The notes under the pieces were generated by a model. That model ran no database searches, was not told the origin of the DNA, and saw nothing but the letters and a program-made list of their open reading frames with translations. Shown piece by piece: positions 16,471 to 25,580 of a DNA stretch of 64,000 nucleotides. Every line of letters begins with the position of its first letter. Position 1 is the stretch's first letter. The translations under genes were made by a program, and so were the position numbers. Source of the stretch: Prosthecobacter sp. (GTDB lineage Bacteria; Verrucomicrobiota; Verrucomicrobiia; Verrucomicrobiales; Verrucomicrobiaceae); the NCBI RefSeq assembly GCF_034366625.1, contig NZ_JAXMIH010000008.1, forward strand, positions 1 through 64,000, given 5' to 3'.

Positions 16471-17887
16471 CCGGTTCAGCGGAAACCGCGCCGAGGCGGA
16501 GGGTGAAGGTGCTGCCGGCGCCCACAGTGCTCGCAACTTCCAGCGCAGCACCGTGCGCGTCGGCGATGGCTTTGCTGATGGCAAGGCCGAGACCCGCGCC
16601 GCCGGTGCTGCGGCTGCGAGAGGGGTCGGCACGGTAAAAGCGTTCGAAAAGATGCGGGAGATGTTCGGCGGCGATGCCGGGACCTGTGTCGGTGACGGCG
16701 AGTGTGGCATGACCGGCATCTACACTGGTTTTCACCGTGACACTGCCGCCTGCGGGCGTGTGTTCGAGGGCGTTGGTGAGGAGATTGAGGATGATCTGTG
16801 CGGTGCCGTCGGCATGAGCGACACACGCTGCGGGCGCGAGATCGAGATGAAGCGTGAGTTGTTTCGCATCGACGGCGGGGCGGATGAGTGCCGCAGTCTC
16901 ACGCGCGAGATCGGCGAGATCGCAGGGCTGTTTGTCCGGCGCGGCAGCATTTGCATCTTGCTGCGCGAGTGCGAGCAGCGAGGTGGTGAGCTTTTCCATG
17001 CGGCGCGCGGCACGGTGGCAGGCGTCGAAGAGTTCGTGGTTTTCCTCTGCGCTGCGCTCGCCACGCAGGCCGCGCTGGGCGTGGGAGATGATGATGCTGA
17101 GCGGTGTGCAGAGTTCGTGCGCGGCGTCGGCGGTGAATTGCGCCTGCTGCGTAAAAGATGTCTCCAGCTTGGCAAAGGTATCGTCCAAAACAGCCGCCAG
17201 CTCGCCGAGTTCACTGTCTCTTTCAGGCGCGTTGATACGCTCGCTCAACTGGCCTTCGGAGATGCGCTCCGCCGTTGCGGTGATGGCTTGCAGCGGCCGC
17301 AAAGCACGCGAGGTGATCCACCAGCCACCACCAAATCCAAGCGCAAGCACGGCGAGTCCGAGCGTGATAATGCCGCGCAGATACTCACGCAGCGCGGCCA
17401 TCTCGAGTGCGGTGGAACGCCCCACAAGCAGGCATTCGCCGGGTGGAGTGAAGGTAAAGGCCTCGCGCAAATCGCCGCGAGTGCGATCCACTTGGCCCAG
17501 TGATCCGGGTGGCGGGCGTTCCGGCATGGGCACATCCACATGGATGCCTGCGGAACGCGCCCACTCAGTGCCGTCGCGTTTCCACACCACGAAATAAAAG
17601 GCGGGCTTGCTTTGCGGATCAAACAGGGCCGCCCGTTCAGGAGGGAGGGTGTAGAGCGGTGATCTGCCGGGGGGCGTTGCACCAGCATCATGTCGCGCCC
17701 AGGCACCGATCATCGGCAGGGAGTCCACAATCACCGCCACACGCTCGCGCAACTCACGATCCACGCGCCGTAGCTCGCTGGTGTGCTGATGACGATACGC
17801 CGCCACGCCCGACAGCATGAGCACCACCACGAGCAGCAGCCCGTGCCAGATCTGGATGCGCCAGCGCAGCGAGTGAGACGGTTTCAT
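16412..17887 (-). CDS. Membrane sensor histidine kinase
   Basis: A 491-residue two-component sensor. TM1 is at about residues 14-31. A periplasmic region of about 135 residues and TM2 (about 172-190) follow, then HAMP (190-245), a HisKA domain with phosphoacceptor His257 in [10 protein letters not shown], and an HATPase domain with N box [10 protein letters not shown]1 DTGPGIA and G2 [10 protein letters not shown]. The H box has Cys where Arg is usual (HELRTP). The start overlaps the stop of the response-regulator gene by four bases, so the pair is translationally coupled. The C-terminal 25 residues are antisense to the LRR gene end. The signal sensed is unknown; the family resembles heavy-metal and QseC-type sensors. 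Confidence 0.9.
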   Translation of the reverse strand: MKPSHSLRWRIQIWHGLLLVVVLMLSGVAAYRHQHTSELRRVDRELRERVAVIVDSLPMIGAWARHDAGATPPGRSPLYTLPPERAALFDPQSKPAFYFVVWKRDGTEWARSAGIHVDVPMPERPPPGSLGQVDRTRGDLREAFTFTPPGECLLVGRSTALEMAALREYLRGIITLGLAVLALGFGGGWWITSRALRPLQAITATAERISEGQLSERINAPERDSELGELAAVLDDTFAKLETSFTQQAQFTADAAHELCTPLSIIISHAQRGLRGERSAEENHELFDACHRAARRMEKLTTSLLALAQQDANAAAPDKQPCDLADLARETAALIRPAVDAKQLTLHLDLAPAACVAHADGTAQIILNLLTNALEHTPAGGSVTVKTSVDAGHATLAVTDTGPGIAAEHLPHLFERFYRADPSRSRSTGGAGLGLAISKAIADAHGAALEVASTVGAGSTFTLRLGAVSAEPATTAASLSAVLPFRLRSSA

Positions 17888-18534
17888 TCGATGCTGTAGC
17901 CGTGACCGCGGCGGGTGGTGATGAATTCGTGGCCGAGTTTTTTCCGCACATTGGAAACCACGACATCGAGCAGATTGGAGAGCGTGTCGCTGTTCTCATC
18001 ATAGAGATGCTCGTACAGCTCCGTGCGCGTCAACAGCCGCCCACGATGCTGCGCGAGATACTCCAGCAATGAGTACTCGCGCGAAGTGAGCGCCACCTCA
18101 GCGCCTGTGCGTGTCACGCGGCGCGCGGCAAAGTCGATGCAGACATCCGCGATGCTCATCGTCGTGCTCACAGCAGAGCCCGTGCGCCGGATTAGCGCGC
18201 GCAGGCGGGCAAGCAGTTCGTCGATGTCGTAAGGCTTCGGCAAATAATCATCCGCGCCGCTGTCGAGTCCGCGCACGCGGTCCGCCGTCCTGATGCGGGC
18301 GGTAAGCATGAGCACAGGTGTGTGTTTCACCAGCCGCAGCCGCCGCAGCATTTCAAAGCCGTCCATCACGGGCAGCATCACGTCGAGAATGATCGCGTCA
18401 TAGGCGACGCCTTCAGCTTTGAACAGACCATCCTCGCCATCTGCCGCCTCATCGACCGCATAGCCTTCCTCGCGCAGCGTCCGGGCGAGGATGCGGAGCA
18501 GATCGGGTTCGTCTTCGACAACAAGGATGCGCAT
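17884..18534 (-). CDS. OmpR/PhoB-type response regulator
   Basis: A 216-residue transcription factor. The receiver domain (1-115) has the acidic pocket at Glu7-Asp8, phosphoacceptor Asp51 in IILDVMLPVMDG and Lys100 in LPKPYD. The winged-helix DNA-binding domain (about 125-216) has the typical ALTSREYSLLEYLAQH, and VVVSNVRKKLG in the recognition helix. It is first in a two-gene operon with the histidine kinase. It faces the sulfatase gene across a 128-base gap holding a long imperfect palindrome, so control of the sulfatase region is plausible but unproven. Confidence 0.93.
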   Translation of the reverse strand: MRILVVEDEPDLLRILARTLREEGYAVDEAADGEDGLFKAEGVAYDAIILDVMLPVMDGFEMLRRLRLVKHTPVLMLTARIRTADRVRGLDSGADDYLPKPYDIDELLARLRALIRRTGSAVSTTMSIADVCIDFAARRVTRTGAEVALTSREYSLLEYLAQHRGRLLTRTELYEHLYDENSDTLSNLLDVVVSNVRKKLGHEFITTRRGHGYSIE

Positions 18535-18566
18535 GATGGAGTCTGGCAGTGGGAAGGTGGCATGTG

Positions 18567-18641
18567 CAACCTTTCAGGAAGATGAAGACAGCCGCCGCCG
18601 GGGCCAAAAAGGCGGCGCTTCTTCATGCTGCTGAAAGGTTG
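18567..18641. repeat. Long imperfect palindrome (REP-like or leader hairpin)
   Basis: Left arm 18567-18596 and right arm 18611-18641 are inverted copies. Perfect blocks are CAACCTTTCAG/CTGAAAGGTTG (11 bp), ATGAAG/CTTCAT (6 bp) and GCCGCC/GGCGGC (6 bp), separated by small mismatches, around a 14-base loop. It lies between divergent genes and ends 21 bases before the sulfatase start. It could be a REP-type element or a 5'-leader hairpin. No second copy was noticed by eye in this window. Confidence 0.7.
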
Positions 18642-18662
18642 TCTGCCCCATGCTGGCGGCGT

Positions 18663-21600
18663 ATGGACTCTTCCTTGTCGTTTTACCTGAAATCTACCCT
18701 CTTCGTACTCGGCCTGCTTGGGTGCGTTGTGCTGGTGCCCGCGCATGCCCAGCCGGCGAACATCCTCGTCATCATCGCGGATGATCTGGGAGCGGATAGT
18801 TTTCCGCTGACGGCCACGGGCGGCACGCTGCCGCCGATGCCGAACATCACCGCGCTGAAAAACAGCGGCGTGCTGTTTCGGAACGCGCATTCGCAACCGA
18901 CGTGCTCGCCGACGCGGGCGTCGATGCTCACGGGGCGGCATCCGTTTCGCACGGGCATCGGGGCGCAGCTCACGGGAGCCACGAGTCCGCAGCTCAGCGC
19001 GGCGGAGTTCACGCTGCCGGAGGCTTTCGCGGTCAATTCAGGCCTCGGCTACTCGCTGGCGATGTTTGGCAAATGGCACCTCAACTCCGGCGCGGGCACG
19101 AATGACACGCCGCGCACGATCGGCGGCTGGCCGCATTTTGCGGGCACGATCATCGGGGCGCTGCCGGACTACTCCGCATGGACCAAGATCACCAACAACG
19201 TCTCCGCAGCCACCACGACCTATGCGACGACCGACACGGCCAATGACGTGATCTCCTTCATCACGGCGCAGCCCGGCGGCACGCCGTGGTTTGCGTGGGC
19301 GGCCTTCAATGCGCCGCATGCGCCGCTGCATGTGCCGCCGTCGAATTTGCACAGCTACGGCACGCCAGCGACGAACCGCCTCATGTATGAGGCCATGTGC
19401 GAGGCGCTGGATACGGAAGTGGGCCGCGTTTTGGCCAGTGTGAACCTCACCACGACGCATGTCATCTTTGTGGGCGACAACGGCACGCCCTCGAACGTCA
19501 TTCAGACGCCCTACAGCGCTGCGCACTCGAAGGAAACGATCTATGAAGGTGGAACGCGGGTGCCGCTGATCATCGCGGGGCCGTCGGTGGTGAGCCCAAA
19601 TCGCAATAGCGATGTGCCCGTGCATGTGGTGGACCTTTACAGCACGATTTTGGAGCTGGCGGGCATCAGCGTGGCCGTGACGCAGCCTGCGGCCAATCCG
19701 GTCGATTCGCGCAGTTTGCTGCCCGTTTTGCAAAACACGGCGGACAGCGTCCGCGTGGTGATGAGCCAGATGTTTAGCACGGAGCTAGCCACCAGCGTGA
19801 GTGGCCGCGTGATCACCGATTCAGGCGGTTATACGCTGCTGCAGTTCGATGACGGCCATGAGGAGCTTTTCAATGTCGCGACGGATGTGAACCAAGGCAC
19901 GAACCTGCTCGGCACCAGCATCACCAATGCCGCGCAGACGGCCTACGCGGCGCTGAAGGTGCAATCGGCGGCGTATTCTGCCTCAGGCGTGCCGAATGTG
20001 CCGCTCATTACCTCCTGGCACACGGTGAACAGCGGCGAGTATGCGCGGATTTATCCCACGCTGGCCGATCAGACCGCGCAGACCTCCACCACGACCTGGA
20101 GTCGCGGCACCGGCACGCAAAGCACCCCGGCCTACAGTGATGTGCATCAGGTCGATTACAGCACGAGCTGGGTTTATATCCACAGCACCGGCCTCGCCAG
20201 TCACATCATGGGACCGTGGTATCTGAATGCGGCGAAGACAAACCTGTTTCCGAATTATCCGTCGAACACCGTCGTGAAATGGCGCTTTCCACGCACGCCG
20301 GTGATCCCCACGACGAAGGTAAGCACCGGACTCGGTGCCACGGGCCGCATGGTCAATGGCGTGAGCCTGTTTGACTGCCGCGACGCCTTTTCCTACTCGA
20401 ACGCCAACTCCGCCGACGCCACGCCCGGCGGCGCTTTCACCGGCGACGGCATCTGGAACCGCGACGCGTATCACAATGAAAGCGTGACCTTTGATCCGGC
20501 CTACGCGCATCAAGCGGGCAACAACTACCACTACCACGCGCAGCCCATCGCGCTGCGTTACCAGCTCGGCGATCATGTGGACTACAATGCCACGACGAAT
20601 CTCTACACGGAGAGCACCACGCCGGTCACGGAGCACTCGCCCATCGTCGCCTGGGCGCAGGATGGGCTGCCGGTATATGGACCGCACGGCTACTCGTCAC
20701 CGATGGATGCGAACAGCGGCGTGCGGCGCATGGTGAGCGGCTTTGCGCTGCGTGATGGCACGAATGGAACGACGGCGATCACCGTGCGGCAGATCTTGCC
20801 TGCCTGGGCTGCCCGTGTGCAGAACCGCAGCGCCACACTCGCGGCAAATCAATACGGCCCGGTGATCGGCGCGGGCTTCCTGCTTGGTCATTACATCGAG
20901 GACTTCGAGTATCTCGGCGATCTCGGCTTCACGCAGGGCATGCACTTTGATCTGAACGAGCAAAACGCCCGCTTCTGCGTCACGCCGGAGTTTCCCAGCG
21001 GCACATGGGTTTACTTCACCACGATCGACACGAATGGCACGCCCACCTTTCCTTACACGACCGGCCGGCAGTTCTACGGCGATCCCACCGGCGGCGCGGT
21101 GACGACGATCAGCGAGCCTGTGAGCACCGCCGTGCTCGCCGGACCGCTGCGCGGCGACGAAGACCACACCGTGGGCGTCAATTCAGCCACGGGTGACGTG
21201 ACGCTCGCCTGGAGCGGCGTGGAGGGTGGCACCTATCAGATACAAGCCTCCCCCGACCTCACGAACTGGTCCGCTTTGACGCCTGACGTGATCTTCAGCG
21301 GCGACGACAACGGCAGCGTGATCGAAACTGCCGCCGCGAGCACGAATCCGCGCCGCTTCTACCGCACCACGCGCACCAGCCTCGCGACATATGACCGCAA
21401 CGGCATCGCAGGCACTTATTTCACAACGACCACTCCGGCAGGAGGCGGCCCGAACACCGTCACACCCGGCAGCGGTGATCGTGGCACTGCGGTGAATGTT
21501 GTTATCGAACTCGACCCCGCGCTCACCCCTAATCTGCCGCCTGCGAACGTCATTGTTTACTCCGTCACTCCTTCCGGCACCGGCATCACCGTGAGCGGCA

Positions 21601-21743
21601 TCTCGCGTCCCAGTCAGACGCTGGTGCTCGCCACCTTCACCATCGACGCCGGAGCCGCCACCGGGGCGAGAAACGTGAACGTCCGCTTCGGCAGCGCCAC
21701 CGGCGTGCAGCGCAACCTCACGAGCGCCTTCACGGTGAATTGA
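18663..21743 (+). CDS. Secreted sulfatase fused to a YHYH domain and C-terminal binding modules
   Basis: A 1026-residue protein; ATG at 18663 starts a good signal peptide ending at AHA-QPANILVIIADD. Sulfatase domain (about 32-440): metal Asp pair IADDLG, formylglycine site Cys81 in CSPTRASMLTGR, FGKWHLN, the His in FNAPHAPLH, VGDNG and YEGGTRVPL, so the full type I sulfatase active site is present. Next comes a YHYH domain (about 560-760) with NNYHYHAQPIALRY and DGLPVYGPHGY. A verrucomicrobial beta module (YQIQASPDLTNW, about 857) and an Ig-like end follow. Sulfatases desulfate carbohydrates. The YHYH fusion is unusual to me. It stands 85 bases before a DUF1552-DUF1592 pair. The activating formylglycine enzyme is not in the window. 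Confidence 0.85.
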   Translation: MDSSLSFYLKSTLFVLGLLGCVVLVPAHAQPANILVIIADDLGADSFPLTATGGTLPPMPNITALKNSGVLFRNAHSQPTCSPTRASMLTGRHPFRTGIGAQLTGATSPQLSAAEFTLPEAFAVNSGLGYSLAMFGKWHLNSGAGTNDTPRTIGGWPHFAGTIIGALPDYSAWTKITNNVSAATTTYATTDTANDVISFITAQPGGTPWFAWAAFNAPHAPLHVPPSNLHSYGTPATNRLMYEAMCEALDTEVGRVLASVNLTTTHVIFVGDNGTPSNVIQTPYSAAHSKETIYEGGTRVPLIIAGPSVVSPNRNSDVPVHVVDLYSTILELAGISVAVTQPAANPVDSRSLLPVLQNTADSVRVVMSQMFSTELATSVSGRVITDSGGYTLLQFDDGHEELFNVATDVNQGTNLLGTSITNAAQTAYAALKVQSAAYSASGVPNVPLITSWHTVNSGEYARIYPTLADQTAQTSTTTWSRGTGTQSTPAYSDVHQVDYSTSWVYIHSTGLASHIMGPWYLNAAKTNLFPNYPSNTVVKWRFPRTPVIPTTKVSTGLGATGRMVNGVSLFDCRDAFSYSNANSADATPGGAFTGDGIWNRDAYHNESVTFDPAYAHQAGNNYHYHAQPIALRYQLGDHVDYNATTNLYTESTTPVTEHSPIVAWAQDGLPVYGPHGYSSPMDANSGVRRMVSGFALRDGTNGTTAITVRQILPAWAARVQNRSATLAANQYGPVIGAGFLLGHYIEDFEYLGDLGFTQGMHFDLNEQNARFCVTPEFPSGTWVYFTTIDTNGTPTFPYTTGRQFYGDPTGGAVTTISEPVSTAVLAGPLRGDEDHTVGVNSATGDVTLAWSGVEGGTYQIQASPDLTNWSALTPDVIFSGDDNGSVIETAAASTNPRRFYRTTRTSLATYDRNGIAGTYFTTTTPAGGGPNTVTPGSGDRGTAVNVVIELDPALTPNLPPANVIVYSVTPSGTGITVSGISRPSQTLVLATFTIDAGAATGARNVNVRFGSATGVQRNLTSAFTVN

Positions 21744-21828
21744 GAACCCGTCGTGTATTTCCGGGGCAGTCCGATGTTGGAGCGGTTTCTTTGTCAGGTT
21801 CCAGAGATTGCATCGTTCTCCTGCACGC

Positions 21829-23115
21829 ATGAACATTGCCACCAAACGCCATCTCGACCGCCGCGCCTTCCTGCGCGGGGCTGGAACTGTCCTCTCGCTG
21901 CCGTTTTTGGAGGCGATGATTCCCGCCTTCGCCACGCGCGCCCAAGCTGCCGTCGGACAGCCGCCACCGCGCTTCCTGGCCATGTGCGCCACGCTCGGTT
22001 TTCACACGCCGTTTTTGTTTCCGCAGGAAACCGGCGCGGACTACACGTTCACGCCGTATCTGGAGCCGTTGAAGGCCTTGAAGGGTGATTTTTCGGTCAT
22101 CTCCGGTCTCCAGCACATGGAGCAGAACGGCGCGAACGGCCATACATCTGAGATGACCTGGCTTACCTCCGCAAAGCATCCCGGTCTCGCTGGATTCAAG
22201 AACACCATCTCCATCGACCAGCTCATTGCCGAGAGTATTGGCACGCGGACACGCTTCCCCAGCCTCATCCTCGGCACGGGCAGCGAATCGCTTTCGTGGT
22301 CGGCCAGCGGCGTGCCGCTGCCGGCCGAAAGCTCGCCCTCGAAGGCCTTCCAGCAGCTTTTTGTCGATGGCACCCCTGCGGAAGTTCAGGCGCAAGTGCG
22401 CGGCCTCAAACGTGGACGCAGCATCCTCGACACCGTGATGGGACAAGCGAAGAAACTCCATGGCGAGCTCGGCAAACGCGACCAGGAGAAGCTCGACGAA
22501 TACTTCTCCGCCGTACGCGATCTGGAAGGCCGGCTCGTGCAAAACGAGGAGTGGGTGCAAAAGCCCAAGCCCAAGATCGACGCAAAGCCGCCCACCGACA
22601 TCCAGAGCCGCACGGATGCCATCGGGAAGATGAAGCTCATGCAGGATCTCATCGTGCTCGCCCTGCAAACCGACTCCACTCGCACCGTCACGCTGCGCCT
22701 CAGCGGCATGAACGCCGTGCCCGAAATCGAAGGCGTCAAAAACGACTGGCACAACCTCTCCCATCACGGCCAGGACCCCGCGAAGATCGAAGAGCTCAAA
22801 GTCATCGAGAAAGCCGAGTTCACCGCCTTTGCCGATTTCCTCGCCAAGCTCAAGCAGACGCAGGACAACGGCCGCCCGCTGCTCGACACCACCGCCGTGA
22901 TCTTCGGCTCCAATCTCGGCAACGCCAGCGCCCACAACACCGCGAACCTTCCTCTTGTTCTCGCTGGAGGCGGCTTCAAACACGGCCGCCACATCGCCAT
23001 CGACAAGGAGAAGCATGTGTTCTCGAATCTCTTCGTCTCCCTGGCGCAACGGATGGGCGTTGAAGCGGACAAATTTGGCTTCAGCACCGGTGTTTTGGAC
23101 ATCAATCAGGCGTGA
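21829..23115 (+). CDS. DUF1552 Tat-exported protein
   Basis: A 428-residue protein with a twin-arginine leader (RRAFLRGAGTVLSLPFLEAM), followed by the DUF1552 pattern: FLAMCATLGFHTPFLFP, GLQHMEQNGANGHTSEM, IFGSNLGNASAHNT and LAGGGFKHG. The fold is related to the alkaline phosphatase/DUF1501 group and conserved His and Ser residues (HNLSHHG) suggest a metal site. No reaction is established. Genes of this family almost always accompany a DUF1592-type cytochrome gene, as here, where the stop lies three bases from the next ATG. ATG at 21829 is chosen because it directly precedes the Tat motif. A homologue in the opposite gene order is at 37146-38423. Confidence 0.85.
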   Translation: MNIATKRHLDRRAFLRGAGTVLSLPFLEAMIPAFATRAQAAVGQPPPRFLAMCATLGFHTPFLFPQETGADYTFTPYLEPLKALKGDFSVISGLQHMEQNGANGHTSEMTWLTSAKHPGLAGFKNTISIDQLIAESIGTRTRFPSLILGTGSESLSWSASGVPLPAESSPSKAFQQLFVDGTPAEVQAQVRGLKRGRSILDTVMGQAKKLHGELGKRDQEKLDEYFSAVRDLEGRLVQNEEWVQKPKPKIDAKPPTDIQSRTDAIGKMKLMQDLIVLALQTDSTRTVTLRLSGMNAVPEIEGVKNDWHNLSHHGQDPAKIEELKVIEKAEFTAFADFLAKLKQTQDNGRPLLDTTAVIFGSNLGNASAHNTANLPLVLAGGGFKHGRHIAIDKEKHVFSNLFVSLAQRMGVEADKFGFSTGVLDINQA

Positions 23116-23117
23116 AC

Positions 23118-25526
23118 ATGAAGTCTCGTTTTCTCGCAGCCTTGCCGCTGTTTGCCCTCGCCTCTGCCACCGATGCCGCGCTGCCTGCCATCCAGCCGTT
23201 TCTGGATCAGAACTGCATGGACTGCCATGATGCGGAGATGAAAAAAGGCGGGCTCGATCTTTCCGAGCTTTCCACCGATGGCGCTGACGCCGCCGCGCTG
23301 AAAAAATGGGTGCGCGTGTTTGATCGTGTCGCCGCGGGCGAGATGCCGCCGCCGAAGAAGAAGCAGCCGTCGCAGGATGCTGTACAGGATTTCATGGCCG
23401 CGCTCGGCGGCGATCTGGTGGCGAAGTCGGACGCGCAGAAAGGCACCGTGCTGCGTCGTTTGAACCGCCGCGAGTATCAGAACACCATCAACGACCTGCT
23501 CGACGTGAAGGTGAACATCATCGACTCGCTGCCCGAAGACGGTCGCGCTCACGGCTTCGACAACATCGGCGAGGCGCTCTCCATCTCCGGCATCCAGATG
23601 CTGCGCTACATGGAAGCGGCCGAGTTGGCGATCAACACAGCGCTGAATCAGGAAACCCGCCCGGAATCGACACTCCAACGCGCCACGCTCGATTCCGAAC
23701 GCAATCGCAAGGACACCATCGGCAAGCAGTGGCTGAAGCGCGACGACGGTTCCATCGTCGTCTTCAACAACGGGGGCTTCCCCAGCACCGTGATTCCAAA
23801 TCTCCGCTCCAAGCTGGCCGGCACCTACAAGCTGCGCGTCACCGGTTACGGCTATCAAATCGAAGAGCCGGTCGTCTTTGCACTCATCACCGGCAGCTTC
23901 AATTTTCGCAATGCGGACAACGTCACGCACAGTTTTCATGAGCTGCCGGTCGGCAAATCGGGCACAGTCGAGGTCACGCTGCATCTCGACCAAGGCAAAG
24001 GCATCTGGATCAGTCCACAGGGGCTCAACGGCCCGGATGGACATTCCCCCACCAAAGATGGTCCTGCCAATTATCCCGGTGAAGGCATGGCGTTTCAGGA
24101 AGTCACGCTCGAAGGACCCATCGTCACCAATTGGCCTCCACGCGGACAAAAGCTGCTGCTCGGTGAATTGAAGCTGCGGCAACTGCCCCATGGCCTGCCG
24201 CCTTCACAGGCCTGGAGAGCGAAGAACCCGGACTTCAAACACAAATACACCGCCGACAGCGCCGATCCGGCCGCGGACTCTCGCAAACTGCTCCCCACCT
24301 TCATCAGCGCCGCGTTTCGTCGCCCGGCCACTCCGCTGGATACGGAGCCGTATTTGAAGCTTTTCGATGCCGAGTTCGCCGAGAGTCAGGATTTCATGGC
24401 CTCCATGCGCACGGCGGCCATCGCGGTGCTGTGCTCGCCGGAGTTTCTGTTCTTGAAGGAGCCTGCGGGCAAATTGAATGACCTCCAACTCGCCGCGCGC
24501 CTCAGCTACTTCCTCACGCGCAGCGCTCCTGATGCCGAGCTGCTCGCCGCGAAGCTCACCCAGCCCGAAGTGCTGCGCGTGCAAACCGAACGTCTGCTCA
24601 AAAGCAACACGCTGGAGCGCTTCGTGGCCGATTTCACCGATGGCTGGCTAAATCTGCGCGAGATCGACTTCACCACGCCGGACAAGCAGCTCTATCCTGA
24701 ATACGACGAACTGCTGCTCGACTCGATGCTGCGCGAAACGCGTGGTTTCATCACCGAACTCATTCAGGGCAACCTCGGCGTCGCAAACATCATCCACAGC
24801 GACTTCGCGATGCTCAACAAGCGCCTCGCGCAACACTACGGCATTCCAGGTGTGAGTGGAGTCGCCTTGCAGAAAGTCAAACTGCCGCCGGACAGCCATC
24901 GCGGCGGCGTCTTGACCCAGGCGAGCGTTTTGAAGGTCAGCGCGAACGGCACCAACACCTCGCCCGTCGTGCGCGGCGTATTCGTCATGGACCGCATCCT
25001 CGGCATGGAGCCGCCGCCACCGCCGCCTGGTGTTCCCGGCGTGGAGCCGGACATTCGCGGCGCCACCACCTTGCGCGAGCTGCTCGACAAGCATCGCAAC
25101 ATGGAAAGCTGCAACGGCTGCCACCGCGTCATCGACCCGCCCGGCTTCGCGCTGGAAAGTTATGATGTCATCGGTGGCTGGCGTGAGCGTTTCCGCAGCA
25201 TCGACAAAGGCGAGCAGGTCAAACTCACCGTCGAAGGCCGCAAAGTCCGCTACCGCCTTGGTCCACCCGTCGATGCCGCTGGCGAACTCAGCACTGGCAC
25301 CAAATTCGCGAACATGAGCGATTTCCAAAGGCTTCTCCTCGCCGGCCAGGACCGCGTGGCCCGCTGCGTGGCGGAAAAGCTTCTCATCTTCGCCACCGGG
25401 CGTCCCATGGGCTTCTCCGACCGCACGGAGATCGACAAGCTTGTGGCGCAATCCAAGGCCAAAGGCCATGCGATGCGTGATCTGATCCACGCCGTGGTGC
25501 AGAGTCAAATTTTCAGAAGCAAGTAG
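23118..25526 (+). CDS. PSCyt1-DUF1587/1595/1592/1588/1585 cytochrome protein
   Basis: An 802-residue exported protein of the planctomycete-type cytochrome group. After a signal peptide, a PSCyt1 domain holds a heme motif CMDCH (33-37). Then come DUF1587 (RRLNRREYQNTINDLL), a carbohydrate-binding-like insert, DUF1595 (AAFRRPATPLD), DUF1592 (LAARLSYFLTRSAPDAEL), DUF1588 with a second heme motif CNGCH near residue 663 followed by DPPGFALE, and C-terminal DUF1585 (AEKLLIFATGRP). Two heme motifs suggest oxidoreductase function outside the cytoplasm, linked by genome context to polymer breakdown; the reaction is unknown. It is coupled to the DUF1552 gene upstream. A paralogue is at 34828-37146. Confidence 0.88.
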   Translation: MKSRFLAALPLFALASATDAALPAIQPFLDQNCMDCHDAEMKKGGLDLSELSTDGADAAALKKWVRVFDRVAAGEMPPPKKKQPSQDAVQDFMAALGGDLVAKSDAQKGTVLRRLNRREYQNTINDLLDVKVNIIDSLPEDGRAHGFDNIGEALSISGIQMLRYMEAAELAINTALNQETRPESTLQRATLDSERNRKDTIGKQWLKRDDGSIVVFNNGGFPSTVIPNLRSKLAGTYKLRVTGYGYQIEEPVVFALITGSFNFRNADNVTHSFHELPVGKSGTVEVTLHLDQGKGIWISPQGLNGPDGHSPTKDGPANYPGEGMAFQEVTLEGPIVTNWPPRGQKLLLGELKLRQLPHGLPPSQAWRAKNPDFKHKYTADSADPAADSRKLLPTFISAAFRRPATPLDTEPYLKLFDAEFAESQDFMASMRTAAIAVLCSPEFLFLKEPAGKLNDLQLAARLSYFLTRSAPDAELLAAKLTQPEVLRVQTERLLKSNTLERFVADFTDGWLNLREIDFTTPDKQLYPEYDELLLDSMLRETRGFITELIQGNLGVANIIHSDFAMLNKRLAQHYGIPGVSGVALQKVKLPPDSHRGGVLTQASVLKVSANGTNTSPVVRGVFVMDRILGMEPPPPPPGVPGVEPDIRGATTLRELLDKHRNMESCNGCHRVIDPPGFALESYDVIGGWRERFRSIDKGEQVKLTVEGRKVRYRLGPPVDAAGELSTGTKFANMSDFQRLLLAGQDRVARCVAEKLLIFATGRPMGFSDRTEIDKLVAQSKAKGHAMRDLIHAVVQSQIFRSK

Positions 25527-25580
25527 CGCGCTGTCCCAACTGAAGTGGCAGAAGATGCCAGGGCGAGTCGTTGATAAGAC

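Noticed and set aside
18549..18662. A 38-residue N-terminal extension of the sulfatase from an upstream start.
   Set aside because: It would translate the palindrome and place a charged segment before an otherwise standard signal peptide beginning at 18663.
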